DNA of 64,000 nt from Lutraria lutraria (taxonomy: Eukaryota; Mollusca; Bivalvia; Venerida; Mactridae): positions 5,702,840-5,766,839 of the forward strand of contig OZ026844.1 of NCBI GenBank assembly GCA_964023205.1. The letters run 5' to 3'. Made by a program: the position numbers and the translations under genes. Below the pieces are notes generated by a model. It was given only the letters and a program-made list of their open reading frames with translations. It was not told the origin of the DNA and ran no database searches. Positions 1 to 12,411 of this stretch are shown in pieces. The stretch's first letter is position 1. Every line of letters starts with the position of its first letter.

Positions 1-381
1 CTGTGACTGTAATACAATTTGAAACACTGTTGGCTAATGTGAGTAACAACTTTATCTAAAGAGGCAACACAGTTAGGCATGCACATGCAATCAAATGTGC
101 TATAAACCATTGACTTATAATAGTGATAATACAAACACTCGTTTTTTCCAAAGACATTGATTGGAATAATTTAGACTGTTTTGTTGTGAGTGCAGAGACA
201 GTTCAGATCTTTAGAAGAGATCTTCAACAGTGTTACTAATTCTTAGCATGTCATCTTTTCTTCTGCTAATCTATGCCGCAAAGGCCATGTAGTGTACATA
301 TCCAGTTCCAGAATTTGAACACAGATGATTCCCTGGTAGTATCTGATATTATAATTATCTATTAACGTTTTTCTTTTTCAG
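1..381 (+). other. Intron of the SLC37-like gene
   Basis: Intronic sequence ending in a pyrimidine-rich stretch and the acceptor AG at 380-381. I see no exon, RNA or repeat boundary in it. Confidence 0.6.
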
Positions 382-3300
382 ATTAAAACTGATTTAGAGA
401 CAGATTTAAATATCAGTAAGTCTCAGCTGGGGCTGCTTGATACAGCATTGTTGTTACCATATGCTGTAATGCAGGTAAAGTGCTTTCATCATTTTCACTT
501 CTTTTTATGACCAATGTAAGTTGGTTTCAAATATGTCCTAATGCAGACAATACTACATATTGATTTTGTTCAAAATCTTAAAACCTCTTTGATTGTAAAA
601 ACTATAAAAAATGAAATTAAGATTTACTAAGAATTGTACTGCAGCATTCCTTACAAAAACTCAGATACAGTAAAACCCCGATTATCTGAAGTCAAAAGTT
701 AGCCCAAGTGAAACTACGAATACAAATGAACAAATGAATACCCAAACGGCAGCACATGTTATGTTACAAAGCACATTAATCCATCGATAGAATGGAATCA
801 TGAAATGAAAAATACATGTGATATAGAATAAGCACTGTTTAAATAAATTACAAACAGAAATTAGATAAAAATCCAATGCAAAGTTTCATTCACAAACACA
901 ACCGAAAATGGAATGATTTTGAAATTGAGTGACGGTAATTAATTTTGGTCATGTGTATTGTTTGTCAATTTAACAAACTTTTATTAATGTTAGTTGCTTA
1001 TTAAAGTGAAATTATGATGCAATTTATAAATCAAGCGAAAAATAAAATAAAATATGAATGATCTAACCGAGTCCGTATCGTAACAGTAATGCTGTGGCGA
1101 GTATCCAAGTACTTGGGTATTCACAAATCAAATTGAAAAATGGAGTATGAATAATCATCATTACTAAGATTCGTGGTTCGTGATCTTGTTTTTTAACAAA
1201 TTAAAAGTGTATTCTTTGTTCTGAAAAATCCCTTTTCTCTGAATAAATATTGTCTCATCATGGACTACTTTGTTTGCCAAGATGTCCAAAGTCTCTTTAA
1301 ATAATGATGCTGGTAAATCAATTAACTGGAAGGGAGTACATATAAATTTAAGCCATTGAACAATTTATATTGATATACTTCATTATTCCTAAAGAAATTA
1401 GCTGTCTTCAGGACTGCAATTTTGAATTTTTAATGGGTTACTTGACAACAAAAGATTCGTGATTCGATTTGTGGAACGTAAGTGTTGAATCGTGGATTGG
1501 ATCAGATCACCACTTATCCAACGATCCACAGCCCAGCTAACAATCCTTTGTTCACTGTGCTTTGATAATTTGTTGTTCACATTTTTTGACACATTAAAGA
1601 AATCCTACTATGAACTTGTCTGGTCAAGTTATCTGTCGACTTTGGATAACAGGTGTGAAAATACGCGTTCGGATGATTGTGGGGACCTTTTATCACTTGG
1701 GATAAGCCATGGTATTCGGATTAGACATAATCGAGGTTTATTTACATTGAAATATATAGAGGGAAATTCGTGACCAAAATTGCATTTTGGATAAGACCAA
1801 GTTTTTGGATAATCCTAGTTTGGATAATCAGGGTTTTACTGTATTCTGGAAATCAACTTATAATTATAGTACATATAGTTTAAAGAAAATATGCTACATG
1901 TGTAATTTGATAATGAAGTTACTTCACTTAGTAAACTGTACTCTAAATGATGAATGCCAGAGTTTTTATATAACATTGTGCTTAGTCTCCATGATATGAA
2001 CACTGAAATTTTACAGGCTGTTTTTGTAAATGTTAAATATTATAGAGTAAGAGCAATATCCAGACAACTGGAAGTATTGTTTATTGGTACTAGTTTGACA
2101 ACATACAGATATCAGAATGTCTCAGGTTTTACCTGACTGTTTATGTATATGTAATATTGTATCCGTGAGCTTACAATTGCAGATGCTTCTTGGACCTGTT
2201 GGTGATAAGTTTGGTCCAAGGAAAACTTTTGGTGTGTGTATGATATTATCCGGTATATCAATGGTAAGAATTTTAGTTTAATTTGTAAAAACACATTTAT
2301 ATATCACCATGATATGAATAAAATACAATGTTGACCTCATCTATAAGCATTCTTTGTCACAGTTGATTTGAAAAGAGAGAAATCAATTGCTTGCAGAACA
2401 GCTTGGCATTAAACTTGATAGGACTTACTACTGTGATTTATATATTGAAGTGATTTTTTATTTGCATTGAATTACTTAAATATCACTGACAATCCATTAA
2501 AGATCTTGATATACTTAAGTATAGAAAATTATGCTGTCAATACAGTATAATTGTTGTCAGCGCATAGTAACAGTAAGTCTGTATTAAACAAATTATGCAT
2601 TGTAAGTTGAGGCTATATGTAGTGAGCTGTCCAGTTAGCCTACAGAAGGTCATTGGTTCTATCCAGGTGGGTGAATACTTCTTCCACTGTAAGAATGAAA
2701 CTGAATGTTGGTGCTACATCAGACCAAATTGAAAAATATTATCTTCTGATATGTGTGCATTTGTATTAGAAAGAATTAATGTGTAAACATGTTATTTGTC
2801 TTTTGTTATTAATCATTTGTATCTTTCAGGCCTCTTTTGGACACTGGAGTAACTTTTACATGTTCTGCGTATTGCTGTTTCTAAATGGAACTGCTCAGGT
2901 ATAATTATATAAATGTCTAGAAATTATTTGCTCAAGTGCTCAAAAACCTCTTTGTGTATATTTTCAGTGATGTAAAGTTTTAGAACAAATTTATAAATAT
3001 AGAATTAGGAAGTTTGGAAGAAATATCCCTCAGTGATTTGTGAAAATAAGTAAAGAAAAATTGAAGGCCAAAGGCTTTAAGGAAATGTTTTTGTTCTGTT
3101 CGTTTATCACATATAATTTCTGTTATAATTTTGACAACAGCAATACATATCAGTTCAAAATGTTATAACTCTCGCTATCTTGTTGAGGTGTATACACATA
3201 AGTTACATTTCAGGCACAATGCTGGCCCAATGTAATGAAAGCATTGGGTTCCTGGTATTCTGACCAGGTGAGGAATTCTGTGTTTGGTATGTTTGGGACT

Positions 3301-4106
3301 TGTGCCTTTGCTGGGGGCATCATTGGAACAGCCTTAGCAGTAAGTTTACAGTATATTAATAAGCTTGTTTACTCTTACCTCTCCTTATTAAGAAATTTAT
3401 TTTGAAACTAAACTACTGTATTTTGCATGTTGCTATATTTATTTGTGATTCACATTGTGATATAAGATTATCATTGATTTAAAAGCATTAATTGGATTTA
3501 ATGGCATAGCTTTACAAAAAGAAATGATGTTGCTGTCAGCTTTGTCATTATTGAAATACATATCTATTGAAATACATGTACAGTACAAACTCTCCAGAGC
3601 AGCCCTCTCTTGGGCAACAACCTCCTTTCAGCAACAGCATGATTTTTTCCCACTGCACAATTTAACTATTAATTTAGCCTCTCTAGAGCAACAACCTCTC
3701 TACAACATCATAATTTTGCTACTCCCAAAGGGTGTTGCTTTGGAGAGATTGCACTGTATATACATTGTATATATTTGTTTTGTAGGTTTGGCTACAGACA
3801 TCATACGGTTGGAGAAGTGTCTTCTTTTGTCCTTCTGTTTTGTTAGTGAGTATGATTTATTTCGAGTGGTCAAGTGGTAACGCCTTGACTACTAAATAAA
3901 AGGTCATGGGTTCAATGCTTGGCTCCGCCTTTTGAACTTCTCTGGGATGTTTTTTCAGTGTTCCCATCCCAACTACCAAGCCAAGTACTGTGTCTAGGAA
4001 ATCACAGAAAGGTTGAGGTGTGTATGGGTGTATGGGCATGATAAAATACCTGGAAAAACTATTTGAAAAGAGTTAGGATATATATGCCCTGTTCTCCTGT
4101 ATCTTA

Positions 4107-4153
<47 letters not shown>

Positions 4154-7100
4154 GTGGCTCTAAAATTACCTTAGCTGTCAAATTGGCTGTTGAATGGAGC
4201 AGAATGGATTAATAAATAGATTTATTTCAGGTATACAATTTGAGCTTGTAAACAAATTGCAGTATCACATAAAATTTTAATCTTATTTTTCATTGTGGTA
4301 ATTTATGTGCTAAGCCTTTTCTTTCTTTATTAACAACAAATAATATCTAGCTGAACTTGTATCTTCTATTTAATTGATAATTTGAATAGAGTTATGATTT
4401 CAGTCTAATGTTGTAAAGCGTGCTAATTGTTCAGTGTTTACATATTACAGATTGGTCTTGGAGTTCTAGTTTTACTTTGTTTTCATCAACCTGAGGAGGT
4501 TAATATTGAAGTACCTGGAAAAGGTAAGCAGCCCTAAGTACAGTACAACCTCTCCAGAGCGGCCCTCTGTACAGCAACAACCTCTATTACAACACCTTAA
4601 AGATTTCCCTAAGCTAATAATTACTATAAATTTAACCTCTGTAGAGCAACAACATCTAAATAACGGCCAATATTTGCAGCTCCCCTAGGGTGTTGCTCTA
4701 CAGATGTTGTACTGTATTGTATAATCATTTTTTTCACTTCATTGTCAGATGTTATTTTACCACAAATTATTAGAAGCTTGAATCTACTTCCGTTGGTTCA
4801 ATTCTTTGTGGAAGTTGATTTCTATGTTATGTTGTGCATATTGTGTTTTTAACTTACCATTCAAATTATCAGTACCCATCCGTTTAGCTCAGTTGTTAGA
4901 GAGCATTGGTCTACTGATCAAGAGCTTGTGACTTTGAACCTCGGGCGAGGCTCACACTGTCCGTGATAAATTTGACTGAAGATATTACAACTTTTGTTAA
5001 ATTGTCCTCAACCTCTGAATTATGCTGAGTAGCTTGGCAGTAGTTTGCGGATAGAATGTGGTTAGTACTGGTTAAGGCTTAACTGAAGTCCAGTGAAGCT
5101 GGTTAGTATAACTGCCTGTCAAAATATAACTGAAATAATGTTGAAAATGGCATTAAATCCAATTAAATCAAATTGAATATGTTTCTTTGTGCTGTTCTTA
5201 GTTTTTTATATGCTATTATGAAATAATTGTGTTTAGGTATTATTGTCTATTATTATGACTGTATTGTCTAATGTCCTTATTTCTTCTCTGAATAAACTTG
5301 TACACTTTCAATTTACAGACAATAGTTCAACATCTTCAGGTTCATCCAAAAAATCTGATTTAACTTGGTTTCAACTGTGGAAAATACCGTAAGTTAATTA
5401 ATAGTATCATTTGACTTAAAATTTGCTTTGAAATTTTACATATTTTATATTTTTATTACTGAGGGGAAAATGTGATAATCCCTGAATATTTAGTTACGCC
5501 CCCTTTCAAAGAAAAGGTGGTATATTGCTTTGCACATGTTGGTTGGTCAGTCAGATCGTAACCAGACCTTGCCGGGCAATAACTAGAGAACTATTTGGCC
5601 TAACCATCTCAGATTTGGTTGGGAGGTTAGTCATAGATTTTGAGTTCAGGTTGCATCCATGTTTCACAAACACTTCTTGTTTAAAGTTTTTATGGGTGTC
5701 CAAATATGCCATTAGAAGCAATTAAGGCAAATCTTACTTCATGAGCAATACTGTATTTTCATTTATTTTCGTTGGGCTCAATTTTCGTGGTTTTTACTAA
5801 AATGGCTATTTCGTGGGGACATGAATTTGTGGATTTTGATTTTTGAAAAAAATGCCTTATCTCTGCATTTAAATATGTGGGGATTTGATTTCGTGGATGA
5901 GCAAATCCACAAAAATCCCCAATGAAAATTAATGATTCCATAGTATATGAACTTAATGAGCCACTTTCTGTTTGTATTAAAGATGTAGATGAAGAGTTCA
6001 TCATGAAATGTAGATTTTATTGTTTGTTTTATACAGGATGTTGGCCGAGGTTGCTGTAGGTGTGTTTTGTTTAAAGGCAGTAAGATATTGTATGTACATG
6101 TGGTTACCTATGTATCTATTGAAACAAGTGAGTTCCTAAGTGATAGACATCTTGCTAAGCCCGTCCTTAAATGTTTTTTTGTGGTAACCCTACCCAGAGA
6201 ATTTACAGTGGGTAGAGAGAAAGAAAACATTTTTTTACAGTTTACTTTTGACATTGAATTCAAAATAACCGTCAAATAATGAAATTGCTATTTATGTATT
6301 TTAAAAAATTACCCAAGAGACGTCCCTATATAAGCCTATATAAATCAAGTGACCCCTGGGGTGGGGCCAATTTTGACCCTAGGTATTTTGAATTCAAAGT
6401 AAAAAACAATAAACGTTAAAGTCAAAATGCTATTTATGTATTTAAAAAAAATTTACTCTGCAGAACAAAAAATGTTGGGTACGGCCATTTATGGTGAGTA
6501 GGTAGCATAACCCCCAAACAAATATTTTTTAAGGATGGCCTAAGATAAATTTCACTTCATCAAATCTCTGTCTTTTCTAAATTTTATTTTAAGGAATTAT
6601 CTCTTTAAAATGTTTCAATATAGATACAGTCAAACCTGTGTTAGTGGGCACCTCAGAATAAAAAGCCACACTGTGATTAAAGACTAGTCTTTAAAATCCA
6701 TTATTGATTATTTAGAATAAAATGATCCCCAAATAAAGACCAAATTATGTCTTTCCCAAAGATGGCCTTTATTCACTGGTTTGACTGTATGCTGTAAATA
6801 GTCAAATTCTAATGCAAGTTGTATTTATAATCTGTAAAAATGTAGTAGAATACAGTATTTATTTGATTTAAACAGTATTAGATAATAATGAGATCATTGT
6901 CAATGTTTTGTCTGTTTTTAGTTAAACTACTCCAAAACAGAAGCTGGTATGTTTTCAACCACATTTGAAATAGGTGGTGTTATTGGTAGTGCTGTGATAG
7001 GATTTGTTCTTGATAGGTAAAATATTATATTTATAATTAGATTCAGTAGACATATTTAGTCATTTGTTATGACTGCTAAGGTGGAGATCAGTAAAGGAGG

Positions 7101-9523
7101 TTTTGAGTTAAAAAAGTGAAAGTCTATATACAGTGCAACCTGTCCAAAGCAACGGGAGTAGCAAAATTATGTTGCTGTTGAGAGGTAAATTAAATAGGGT
7201 TAAATTAATAGTTGAACTGTGCAGTGGGAAAAGATCATGCAGTTGTTCAAAGGAGATTGTTGCTCAAGAGTGGGCTGCTCTGGATAGATTGCACTGTAGT
7301 TGATACTTTTAAAAATATTGATCATTCCTCTCTTAGTCAGGCCTGACATAGGGAAATTGTTGGAAAAAGAGCTGTGTTAGCTGCCACTTATGAATAAAGG
7401 CATCCCCTGAGAATAAAGGCCATTCTTTAAAAAGTGACATTGATTGTTTTGGACAAAATGACCTCCAAAATAAACACCTCCTTTCAATAAAGACCAAATT
7501 TTATCTTTCCCAAGGGTGGCCTCTGTTCACAGGTTTTACTGTATTTAAAATCATCATAGTGTTTGAAAATATGTACTTGCTATTTCAGATTATTTCAAGG
7601 TCGTCCATTATTTGGGACTTGTCTATCAGCTGGTCTCTCTGGATTATCACTGTTGTTCTTTATGCTGACTGGAACTTGGGGAATGTTCTTTAATTGCCTC
7701 TTCCTGTTTCTGGCTGGAGCATTTAACTGTGGACCTGATACAATCTTAGGTTAGTATGGATTAATGGGGGGTACTCAGCTAAAAATTAATATTAAATTGC
7801 TTTATTGATTACAGATTGCTCTAGAATTTCTTCTTGTTAGGAATTTATTTCCACGTAATTTCAGGTAGTTTGTGTTTTTTGCTATAAATATTTTTATGTA
7901 TATTGCTTTGCACATGGCAGTCAGACAGTCACAAACCTTGTCCAACCAATAACTAGAGAACAATGTGGCCTAAGCTCCCGAGACTTGCTTGGGAAGTTGG
8001 TCATCACATGTAGACGTATTGATTTTGAGGTCAGTAGGTAAAAGGTCAAGATCTTACTCTCCAGTTGGCCTTTAGGGGGCATCCGCGTTTCACAAACACT
8101 TCTTGTTATTTCATATTTGCACCAACAGCCTAGGTCATTTAGTAAGATTATAACTCACAGAAGAGAGGGGCTAGTGAGACCTTAGAGACTTGACCAGGGA
8201 GGCTCCCATTTTGCTATAAATACCTTTGTTTCTTCCATAAAGATGCTTACAAAATAGTGAAAGTTTGTATAAAGTAAGAGAATCTTATATTAGATAAAAT
8301 GAAGACAGATTTCTACATTTTATGGCCAGTTATTAGTATTAGTAAGTGGAACGTATTCATGGTATGATTGTAGTGTTTTAATGTGGGGACATACATGTTC
8401 TTTAATTTCATCCCTGTGTTAGCAGAATGCCTTTATTTATTTGCTTTCAATATGTTGATAGGTACTTGATCAGTTATTGCATCACAAAGACTTTCATGCC
8501 CAAAAGTAGATGCTGCACATAGAAGTTTAAAGAATTCCCTGCAGGTAGTATTTAATAGCTTGTCCTATATTTACAGGTGGTTCAGTGCCAGCAGAATTAG
8601 GAGAGATGGAAGGTAGAAATGCTGCTGCAGCTACTGTAGGACTTGTTAATGGTAAAATATTGATATGTCATACATAATGCTTTATTTTTTAGACAAATTT
8701 TTGAAAGACCAATATTGACCTTGTGTATAAAAGGTGGTATTGTAGACAAATGTTGCATACAGCTCAGTGGTAACGGGCTGAGCTGTTAATCCAGAGGTCC
8801 CAGGTTCGATTCCCAGTCTAGGCTTTGGAGATTTCTGAAATTCTATATAAAGTATTACCCACTGTATCTGACAGTTTGAACTGTATAAGTACCGGTTAAA
8901 GATGCTAGGAAGCTATGTATCAGTGCTATACACCAGGCAAATTAAAGAATCAGACTGTCAATTTGAAATAAGAGATAGGCGCATTCCGTGCCAGACATGC
9001 ATGTATCTAATATCTATCTATCCCTTCTGGGAGCTTTCTCTGTTTGTCCCTCTGGTTAGATCATGCAGTATCTGCACTGGTAGAGGATGCACCTGCACCC
9101 TGGTGGATGCAATATATGTGAAGCGCCTTTGAACGTGTTGGTATGAAAAGGGCGCTGCATAAATCTTGAATCTAATCTTTATATCACTTTGTTGTTGTAT
9201 CCTTTTTTCACACATACATGTATGTAGAGTAAAAAATCTATAGCTACTTTGATGTCTGAATTCTACTACTTGGTGAAATATTATTGCTGTATGAAGTAAA
9301 TGGTTGTTTTTTACACTTTCTAGGATTTGGTAGTGTGGGAACATTTCTTGAAGGTCCTATCATCGGCGTCATAGCAACAGCATATGGCTGGTCAGGGATG
9401 TTCTATTTTATGATCAGTGTAACATTTATAGGTAGTTTAGCTGTTTTTCGGGCATCTGTGATCAAAGCCAGACTTCCTAAACCAATTCCTGATGAGGTTC
9501 CATTGAAAGTACCCTTAATATAG
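382..9523 (+). CDS. SLC37/OPA-type sugar-phosphate antiporter, 3' part, 12 exons
   Basis: Seen: twelve GT..AG exons join in one frame: 382-474, 2183-2263, 2830-2898, 3214-3339, 3786-3845, 4451-4523, 5319-5388, 6037-6127, 6922-7016, 7589-7749, 8577-8651 and 9324-9523 (TAG). They give 397 residues. The start and roughly the first 90-100 residues lie upstream of the window. The protein is a chain of hydrophobic helices with MFS features: a GDKFGPRK loop after an early helix, the OPA-type segment LNGTAQ..CWPNV, and a charged central loop (PEEVNIEVPGK, then a Ser-rich stretch) between the two halves. Family knowledge: SLC37/GlpT-type carriers exchange organophosphates for phosphate across ER or other membranes. 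The exact paralogue cannot be told, so no symbol is given. Introns carry six pogo/Tigger-like MITEs and several SINEs. An inverted copy of the 382-474 exon lies at 61240-61332. Confidence 0.9.
668..1841. mobile_element. Tigger/pogo-like non-autonomous element, 1174 bp
   Basis: The left end reads CAGTAAAACCCCGATTATCT. The reverse complement of the right end reads CAGTAAAACCCTGATTATCC. Both ends are flanked by TA (666-667 and 1842-1843), the Tc1/mariner/pogo target-site duplication. No transposase is readable; the short ORFs inside have no family features. It sits in the intron between exons 382-474 and 2183-2263. Confidence 0.8.
2610..2770 (+). repeat. Degenerate tRNA-derived SINE fragment (possible)
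   Basis: A GTGAGCTGTCCAGTTAGCC stretch followed by a GGTTCTATCC B-box-like motif resembles the tRNA-like head of the clearer SINEs in this window. It is intronic and weakly supported. Confidence 0.35.
3581..3756. mobile_element. Tigger-like MITE, CAGTACAACCTCTCC family, copy 1
   Basis: TIRs CAGTACAAACTCTCCAGAGC and, reverse complement of the right end, CAGTGCAATCTCTCCAAAGC, flanked by TA on both sides. Length is 176 bp. The interior repeats GAGCAACAACCTC. It lies in the intron between exons ending at 3339 and starting at 3786. Confidence 0.85.
3860..4200 (+). repeat. tRNA-derived SINE with internal (CT)n
   Basis: An A-box-like GTGGTCAAGTGGTAACG is followed by a B-box-like GGGTTCAATG, then a body shared with 62645-62905 (CCCATCCCAACTACC...ACTGTGT). 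A (CT)n microsatellite fills about 4109-4148. It lies in an SLC37-like intron. Confidence 0.7.
4109..4148. repeat. (CT)n microsatellite
   Basis: About 20 uninterrupted CT dinucleotides inside the SINE tail. Confidence 0.95.
4541..4714. mobile_element. Tigger-like MITE, CAGTACAACCTCTCC family, copy 2
   Basis: Left TIR CAGTACAACCTCTCCAGAGC. The reverse complement of the right end begins CAGTACAACATCTGTAGAGC. TA flanks both sides. It begins 17 bp past the donor of exon 4451-4523. Confidence 0.85.
4872..5175 (+). repeat. tRNA-derived SINE (TAGCTCAGTTG type)
   Basis: An A box in TAGCTCAGTTGTTAGAG and an anticodon-like CTACTGATCAAGAG are followed by the B-box region GTGACTTTGAACC and GGGCGAGGC. 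The non-tRNA body ends in an A-rich AAATCCAATTAAATCAAAT tail. A head-truncated relative lies at 39950-40130. Confidence 0.85.
5490..5725. repeat. Dispersed repeat, copy 1 (TATATTGCTTTGCACATG)
   Basis: Shares TATATTGCTTTGCACATG, AATAACTAGAGAAC and the ending TTTCACAAACACTTCTTGTT with 7898-8112. No coding content or TIRs were recognised. Both copies are intronic in the SLC37-like gene. Confidence 0.7.
5749..5945. mobile_element. MITE with TACTRT...TTTTCRTTGGG inverted repeats
   Basis: The left end TACTGTATTTTCATTTATTT and the reverse complement of the right end TACTATGGAATCATTAATTT both run into TTTTCRTTGGG. The interior repeats a GTGGATTTG motif. It lies in an SLC37-like intron. Confidence 0.65.
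6627..6787. mobile_element. Tigger-like MITE, CAGTCAAACCTGTG family
   Basis: The left TIR CAGTCAAACCTGTGTTAGTG and the reverse complement of the right end, CAGTCAAACCAGTGAATAAA, are flanked by TA. Length is 161 bp. The interior carries repeated AATAAARRCC motifs. Confidence 0.8.
7131..7296. mobile_element. Tigger-like MITE, CAGTACAACCTCTCC family, copy 3 (inverted interior)
   Basis: The left TIR CAGTGCAACCTGTCCAAAGC and the reverse complement of the right end, CAGTGCAATCTATCCAGAGC, are flanked by TA at both ends. The interior runs opposite to copies 1 and 2. Confidence 0.82.
7360..7541. mobile_element. Degenerate Tigger-like MITE related to 6627-6787
   Basis: Shares AATAAAGGCC, ATGACCTCC and AAGACCAAATTTTATCTTTCCC with the 6627 element. 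It ends in GTTCACAGGTTTTACTG followed by TA. The left TIR is too decayed to place exactly. Confidence 0.55.
7898..8112. repeat. Dispersed repeat, copy 2 (TATATTGCTTTGCACATG)
   Basis: Second copy of the 5490-5725 repeat, with an extra segment (TTGAGGTCAGTAGGTAAAAGG) that copy 1 lacks. Confidence 0.7.
8757..9178 (+). repeat. tRNA-derived SINE (CAGCTCAGTGG type)
   Basis: An A-box-like CAGCTCAGTGGTAACGGGC, then a B box CAGGTTCGATTCCC, then a long body ending GGGCGCTGCATAAATCTTGA before the last SLC37-like exon. Confidence 0.75.
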
Positions 9524-10595
9524 AAAATAGTGTAACAGCTCAAATATTTACTCAAATCATATTTGTTGAATGTTAAATGTATTTTTTATTAGCTTTTGTT
9601 CTTGTTCACATATGATGACACATAGTCTACTGCCCCATACTATACTCATTATGAATTTGGATAAAAAGTATCATTTCTGTTATTGTGGGAATTTATGAAA
9701 ACATTACCATTGAGCTGAGATGATCATCCATTGAAAAATATTTTTTTATTAACAAATAAAAAATTATATTTCTGACTTTAGTTCAAGGCGTTTCCTTGTA
9801 TTCCGTATGCTTTGTTTAAGCAAACGCACAAAAATTGATATAAAATCTGGACAAATCAAATTAAATTTTAAATCAAATGGATTTTTATGTATTAAACACC
9901 AGTAGAAGCACAATGATTAGAAGCGTGTTATGGTATAAATACGATTATCAACCTTCTTAATACAAAAAAAAGAAAAAATGATCTCGGAGTTTCCAAAATT
10001 GTTTTCAATAGTTTGTTTTGTAGACTATGGGTAAATCACATGTGTTCTGGAATGCTATGTAAATTTAAATGAAACCTATAAGTATCAATAGGTTGCATTT
10101 GTACAAATGTTTTTTCTAAATTAGGGAAAACTTTTTTACTTATTTTCAATAGTTTTATTTATTATCTGTCTATTGTATAGATTGTTTAGAATGTCATTAT
10201 GTTATGGGTGAATGATTGCTTTATTATTTGTGTTTTTATAAATAGTGATTGGTGAACTTCTTAAATGTACATGTGAGTGCTTTGTGATAGTTTTACTTTT
10301 AATGTGATAATTTGGTATATATGTTTTATGGTTTTGAGTATTGGTATACTGTAGCATGTTTTATAACTTTCACAATTGGTGCATATTTAATGCTGAACAA
10401 ATAGTTTAAGTATTACTTTGGAACTTCTTACCACTTCAAAGTAAACAAACAGTATTTTTTTTTTTTGTCATGGCTTATAAGATTATTTTTCCTGAGTTTT
10501 TCATTGATCAGTAATTGTTCAGTTATGTACTGCAGCAAATTCACCTAACTAGCTTTCCTGGACTGTATTCTTATTAGTATTAACATACCCTTATG
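9524..10595 (+). other. 3' UTR / downstream flank of the SLC37-like gene
   Basis: AT-rich sequence with no ORF of note and no recognisable element apart from the candidate poly(A) signal. Confidence 0.5.
9755..9760 (+). terminator. Candidate polyadenylation signal of the SLC37-like gene
   Basis: An AATAAA hexamer 232 bp past the stop codon, in AT-rich sequence. Other AATAAA-like hexamers exist nearby, so use of this one is inference. Confidence 0.4.
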
Positions 10596-10742
10596 CAAGG
10601 AACCGGCAACTTCTCCACAAATGGAGTTAAATCCACATTGTTGTCAAATTTTCACCTGCCACGACTAGTGATCAAACACAGACTGCTGGGTTACAAATCC
10701 AGTGCTCTAACCAATAGACCATGGACGTGGCTACAAACAGGT
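10596..10742 (-). repeat. tRNA-derived SINE fragment (-)
   Basis: On the minus strand, CCATGGTCTATTGGTTAGAG (A-box-like), GTAACCCAGCAG and GTGTTTGATCAC (B-box-like) form a tRNA-like head. The body is short. Confidence 0.55.
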
Positions 10743-11239
10743 TTCTTTATAAAGTTATGAATTACGATGTCTTAATTGTTGATGTGCCTAATACTTAGTA
10801 TACTTTGTATTGATTAAATTTTAGAAATGCTTTGATTAGATGCAGCTGTTTTTCCCGATTTTCTTTTATATTTATATGTTCACAAGGAACACATATTTTC
10901 TGTGTGTCTTTATGGAATTGAAAATCAATATTCAGCTGGATAAATAATTATTAATGATGAATACAAAGCCTTCCCCCATTTAAAGCTGTGTTCTATTCTT
11001 TATTTTTTTTTAAATATGACAATGTATTCAAAACTTATTTGAAGTTTTGGTAAGGGCCGACAGCTGCAGACAGTAAACCAAGACTTTATTGAATATGATC
11101 AAGAATTTGTTTTTGTTCATTAAGATTTTCTTTGGAGCAATTAATTATTTATAATTTGATGCGAAGTTTATATGCACTAATGTTGCTGGATATATATGGT
11201 ATTTAAATTTATTGATCAAAATACATGAAGTGATGTTGA

Positions 11240-11535
11240 ATGGGGCTTTATTTTTCAATGGGGTTTTACGTCACACCAATATACTGGGTCATTTGGTAAC
11301 TTTCTAGCTTTAGTTGTGGAGACGACCCCAGGGGTACAAATGGGTAGAACTACACAATCTGTTAGCTTGCTCGACAGCTTCCTCAAGTGTTAAATTTGTC
11401 TTGTCCCTGGTGGAATTTGAACTCCCAGCAGTGAGATGCTAGATATTGCTATTCAGAGGACATGCAGGTCCTATGGAATGGGAATTGTCAGGTGTACTAC
11501 ATTTGTATGTTGAACTGTACTACATAACTTGTGTT
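11240..11535 (-). repeat. SINE of the CAATGGGGTTTTACG type, copy 1
   Basis: On the minus strand a B-box-like GGGAGTTCAAATTCC precedes a body that ends in CGTAAAACCCCATTG and an A-rich tail. The same sequence without its tail is at 49757-50015. Confidence 0.6.
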
Positions 11536-11543
11536 CAACTGTT

Positions 11544-11733
11544 GGGCTAAAAATAAAAATAAGTTTTTTTGGAGTGCTCTGACCTACTCACGAAAATCAC
11601 AGCAAATGAATAAAAGTTTTGGGGCATTTTTTTCTTACTATTGTTATATTGTAAAAATAAATCCCTACCTACCTACCCAGTGCTAAAATTCTGGTTCTGA
11701 GCACTCCAAACAAACTTAGTTTTATTTTCCGCC
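11544..11733. mobile_element. MITE with GGGCTAAAAATAAAAATAAG ends, copy 1
   Basis: The left end continues to TTTGGAGTGCTC. The reverse complement of the right end reads GGCGGAAAATAAAACTAAGT and continues to TTTGGAGTGCTC. Further copies lie at 50024-50214 and, with an insertion, at 46140-46461. Confidence 0.7.
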
Positions 11734-11829
11734 TTGATTAAAGATTATTAGTTGATACTGATGTTCAGAATTATTTAACATACTAAATCAAAATACCAAA
11801 GTCTCTAACTACTGTTATATATACATAGA

Positions 11830-12411
11830 GTATTTAAAATGTTATTAAAATGTAATTGTTATTGACACACTTTTCCATGATGTAATTAATTATTTTAATT
11901 ACATGTAATTAAAAATACATCCAATTACACATTACTTTCAATTACTTGGCCAATTGTAATTAAATTGAAATTAATTACAAATTCAATTTCCCCAAGTCTG
12001 GCTGATGGAAGTCGTTTTCGCTCAATATTTTCATCTTATATTCCAACAAGTAAATGATGTTTAAAAAACACATACATACTTTCAAAGTAACATAATCTAT
12101 TGTACCTCAGTTTGAATGTTAATATCATGTCTAATTGCTGCAATAAAAAAATGTAAGAAAATATAATCATTTAGCACATTTATATGTGTGACTAATACTT
12201 GCACATTTTGTAGCGGACATTACTTAATTTTGGAGTAAATATTCATCTTGAATACAAACATTGCTAATTATTTTATTCAATATTATTCGTTTTAGAACTT
12301 CAAAACCAAATAGAATAATGGTCTTGAAACTCATCTAAATCGTTTTAAGCATAGTGTAAAACTATAATTATCCATTTATTACTTTCAAAGATTTGTTCAA
12401 CACTTGACAGT
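11830..12411. other. AT-rich spacer with ATTACATGTAATT palindromes
   Basis: Dense in TAATTAC/GTAATTA words. No gene was recognised. The paralogous block at 51.96 kb lacks this stretch: there GAGTATTTAAAATG joins directly to GCATACTTGTTT. It is therefore an insertion here or a deletion there. Confidence 0.5.

Noticed and set aside
4872..4945. Possible tRNA gene
   Set aside because: The tRNA-like head lacks a credible closed acceptor stem and is followed by a SINE body repeated elsewhere in the window.
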